A DNA stretch of 29,689 nucleotides from a virus: IMG/VR virus record IMGVR_UViG_3300031576_000235, positions 1 through 29,689 of that record; one strand, given 5' to 3'. Of this stretch, positions 29,045 through 29,689 are shown in pieces. The translations under genes and the position numbers were made by a program. The number at the start of each line of letters is the position of its first letter. The stretch's first letter is position 1. Below the pieces are notes generated by a model. It ran no database searches, was not told the DNA's origin, and was given only the letters and a program-made list of their open reading frames with translations.

Positions 29045-29538
29045 TAGCTTCGCCTCCCTGCATCGGTAAAACGTCTTTCCCCTGCCCCCACCCGCACCAT
29101 CCGGCAGCAGATCCCCTGGCACCGCGGACCGTGCGGCGTCACCGTCGCCTTGCTGGCGTTCTGCGGAGCCGCATACGCCCCAACCGTCATTAGCGGACCC
29201 GCCCGCTCTCCCAATTGTCGCTTCAAGCCCGTCACCTCGGCCGCCAGCACCTCGCAGTTCGCGCACCCCTTCCCGTTACGTCCATTACGTGCCGTTACGG
29301 CATTGCGTGCCGTTACGGCATTGCGTGCCGTTACGGCCGTTACGGCCGTTACGGGCGTTACGGGCGTTACGGCGGCCGTTACGGAGGGCGTTACGGCCGT
29401 TACGGAGCCCGTTACGGGCGTTACGGCGGGCGTTACGGCCGGCGTTACGGAGGCCGTTACGGCCTTCCGGCACACCAGACACCACCGCGGATGCTTCCCT
29501 GTTCGCCCCACACCGCACTTCGTGCAGGTCTCAGCCAT
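29044..29538 (-). CDS. Cys-rich protein with a Val-Thr repeat linker
   Basis: The 164-aa product opens with C5-x2-C8, then C20-x2-C23, a zinc ribbon. Residues 27-82 are (Val-Thr-x)n repeats (VTP, VTA, VTAVTAVTARNA). GCANCEV (C92, C95), a short coiled coil and a CQGICC end follow. AAAAAGGGG lies just before GTGATG; the ATG at 29538 is chosen. The repeat DNA is near-palindromic. The layout, a zinc ribbon joined by a flexible repeat to a second Cys pair, suggests a nucleic-acid-binding protein. It is first in the visible late unit. Confidence 0.7.
   Translation of the reverse strand: MAETCTKCGVGRTGKHPRWCLVCRKAVTASVTPAVTPAVTPVTGSVTAVTPSVTAAVTPVTPVTAVTAVTARNAVTARNAVTARNGRNGKGCANCEVLAAEVTGLKRQLGERAGPLMTVGAYAAPQNASKATVTPHGPRCQGICCRMVRVGAGERRFTDAGRRS
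29275..29461. repeat. Block of 16 GTTACG repeats
   Basis: GTTACG occurs 16 times (plus one ATTACG), mostly at 9- or 12-base spacing and twice at 18, in a 187-base block. Most copies extend to CGTTACGG. The reverse complement of GTTACG is CGTAAC, and the near-palindrome CGTTACG/CGTAACG makes Val-Thr codons on both strands. The block lies inside the Cys-rich gene. It could be a protein-binding array as well as coding sequence. Confidence 0.95.
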
Positions 29539-29615
29539 CACCCCTTTTTATACCCCCTCAGCGCTTTTCAGAACGCGAACGAACAGAGACGGGGGAGGCC
29601 AATGCCCAGGCCCCA

Positions 29616-29656
29616 CGGCGGAACGGGACTCCCGGCAACCTCGATCGGTTCCGCCG
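29616..29656 (-). other. 9-bp hairpin in the leader before the first visible late gene
   Basis: CGGCGGAAC (29616-29624) pairs perfectly with GTTCCGCCG (29648-29656); the loop contains a small GGG-ACT-CCC stem. It lies in the non-coding 29542-29689 stretch, in which no gene was found. It could end the upstream unit or shape the leader RNA. Confidence 0.4.
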
Positions 29657-29670
29657 CCGGCCAGCTTCCG

Positions 29671-29689
29671 ATAATAGGCAGTATGTCAA
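29671..29689 (-). promoter_or_regulatory. Candidate promoter elements at the window edge
   Basis: On the minus strand TTGACA (29689-29684) and TATTAT (29676-29671) are good -35 and -10 words, but they are only 7 bases apart, so they cannot be a pair. TATTAT could work with a -35 outside the window. The AT-rich patch lies about 135 bases before the first late gene. Confidence 0.25.

Noticed and set aside
29275-29461. CRISPR-like array
   Set aside because: The units are 9-12 bases with no spacers of unique sequence and no cas genes.
29150-29674. 174-aa plus-strand frame with Val-Thr repeats
   Set aside because: The VT repeats arise from the near-palindromic repeat. The minus frame has Cys pairs, a ribosome site and a TAATG junction with the next gene, and the plus frame has none of these.

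Overview
The window is a piece of a tailed-phage genome (Caudoviricetes, most likely short-tailed, podovirus-like). It is dense and high in G+C (clearly above 60% by eye), and nearly every gene lies on the minus strand, so transcription runs right to left. Genes are joined by ATGA, GTGA, TGATG or TAATG junctions of 1 to 4 bases, and GTG starts are frequent. I see no integrase, transposase, tRNA, rRNA or CRISPR array. The left edge cuts a gene and the right edge falls just upstream of one, so the genome is incomplete. The host cannot be named from sequence; it is probably a high-GC bacterium.

Right to left, the late region opens at about 29.5 kb with a Cys-rich protein carrying (Val-Thr-x)n repeats. 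A tail-fibre-like protein with an export signal peptide follows, then two small genes and the large terminase (25902-27572). Five small genes lead to a P22-type portal with a zinc ribbon (22311-24581), a 260-base gap with two hairpins, a scaffold-like protein, an HK97-fold major capsid protein (19950-21239) and two head-associated proteins. A second gap, 18880-19036, holds a nested perfect hairpin over the start of a very small ORF.

Next comes an adhesin and tail module: a beta-helix tailspike, a collagen-like fibre, a fibre with GGNN-type repeats and several unknown virion proteins. A glycosyltransferase-like gene and a SAM methyltransferase-like gene sit inside this module. Then come the head-tail adaptor, a beta-propeller-like tail protein, a beta-rich structural protein and four large Ala/Gly/Gln-rich proteins that look like internal (ejection) proteins (3679-8382). 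The late unit ends with a lysis cassette: one-TM holin-like protein, M15 endolysin, tiny zinc protein, small membrane protein, lipoprotein with coiled coil (possible spanin) and a DUF1353 protein.

At about 2.05 kb a perfect 13-bp hairpin separates the late unit from a single plus-strand gene (1504-1956) that converges on it. Between 1.37 and 1.40 kb an AT-rich patch looks like a divergent promoter/operator. From there a second leftward set of very small genes runs off the left edge: a zinc ribbon, three unknowns, a 68-aa protein matching the N-terminal end of phage RNA ligases, and a truncated membrane protein.

The main points for follow-up are the SD- and start-sequestering hairpin at 18957-19026, the GTTACG repeat block that reads as Val-Thr repeats on both strands, the exported fibre-like protein, the RNA-ligase-like fragment, and the sugar and methyl transferases embedded among fibre genes.
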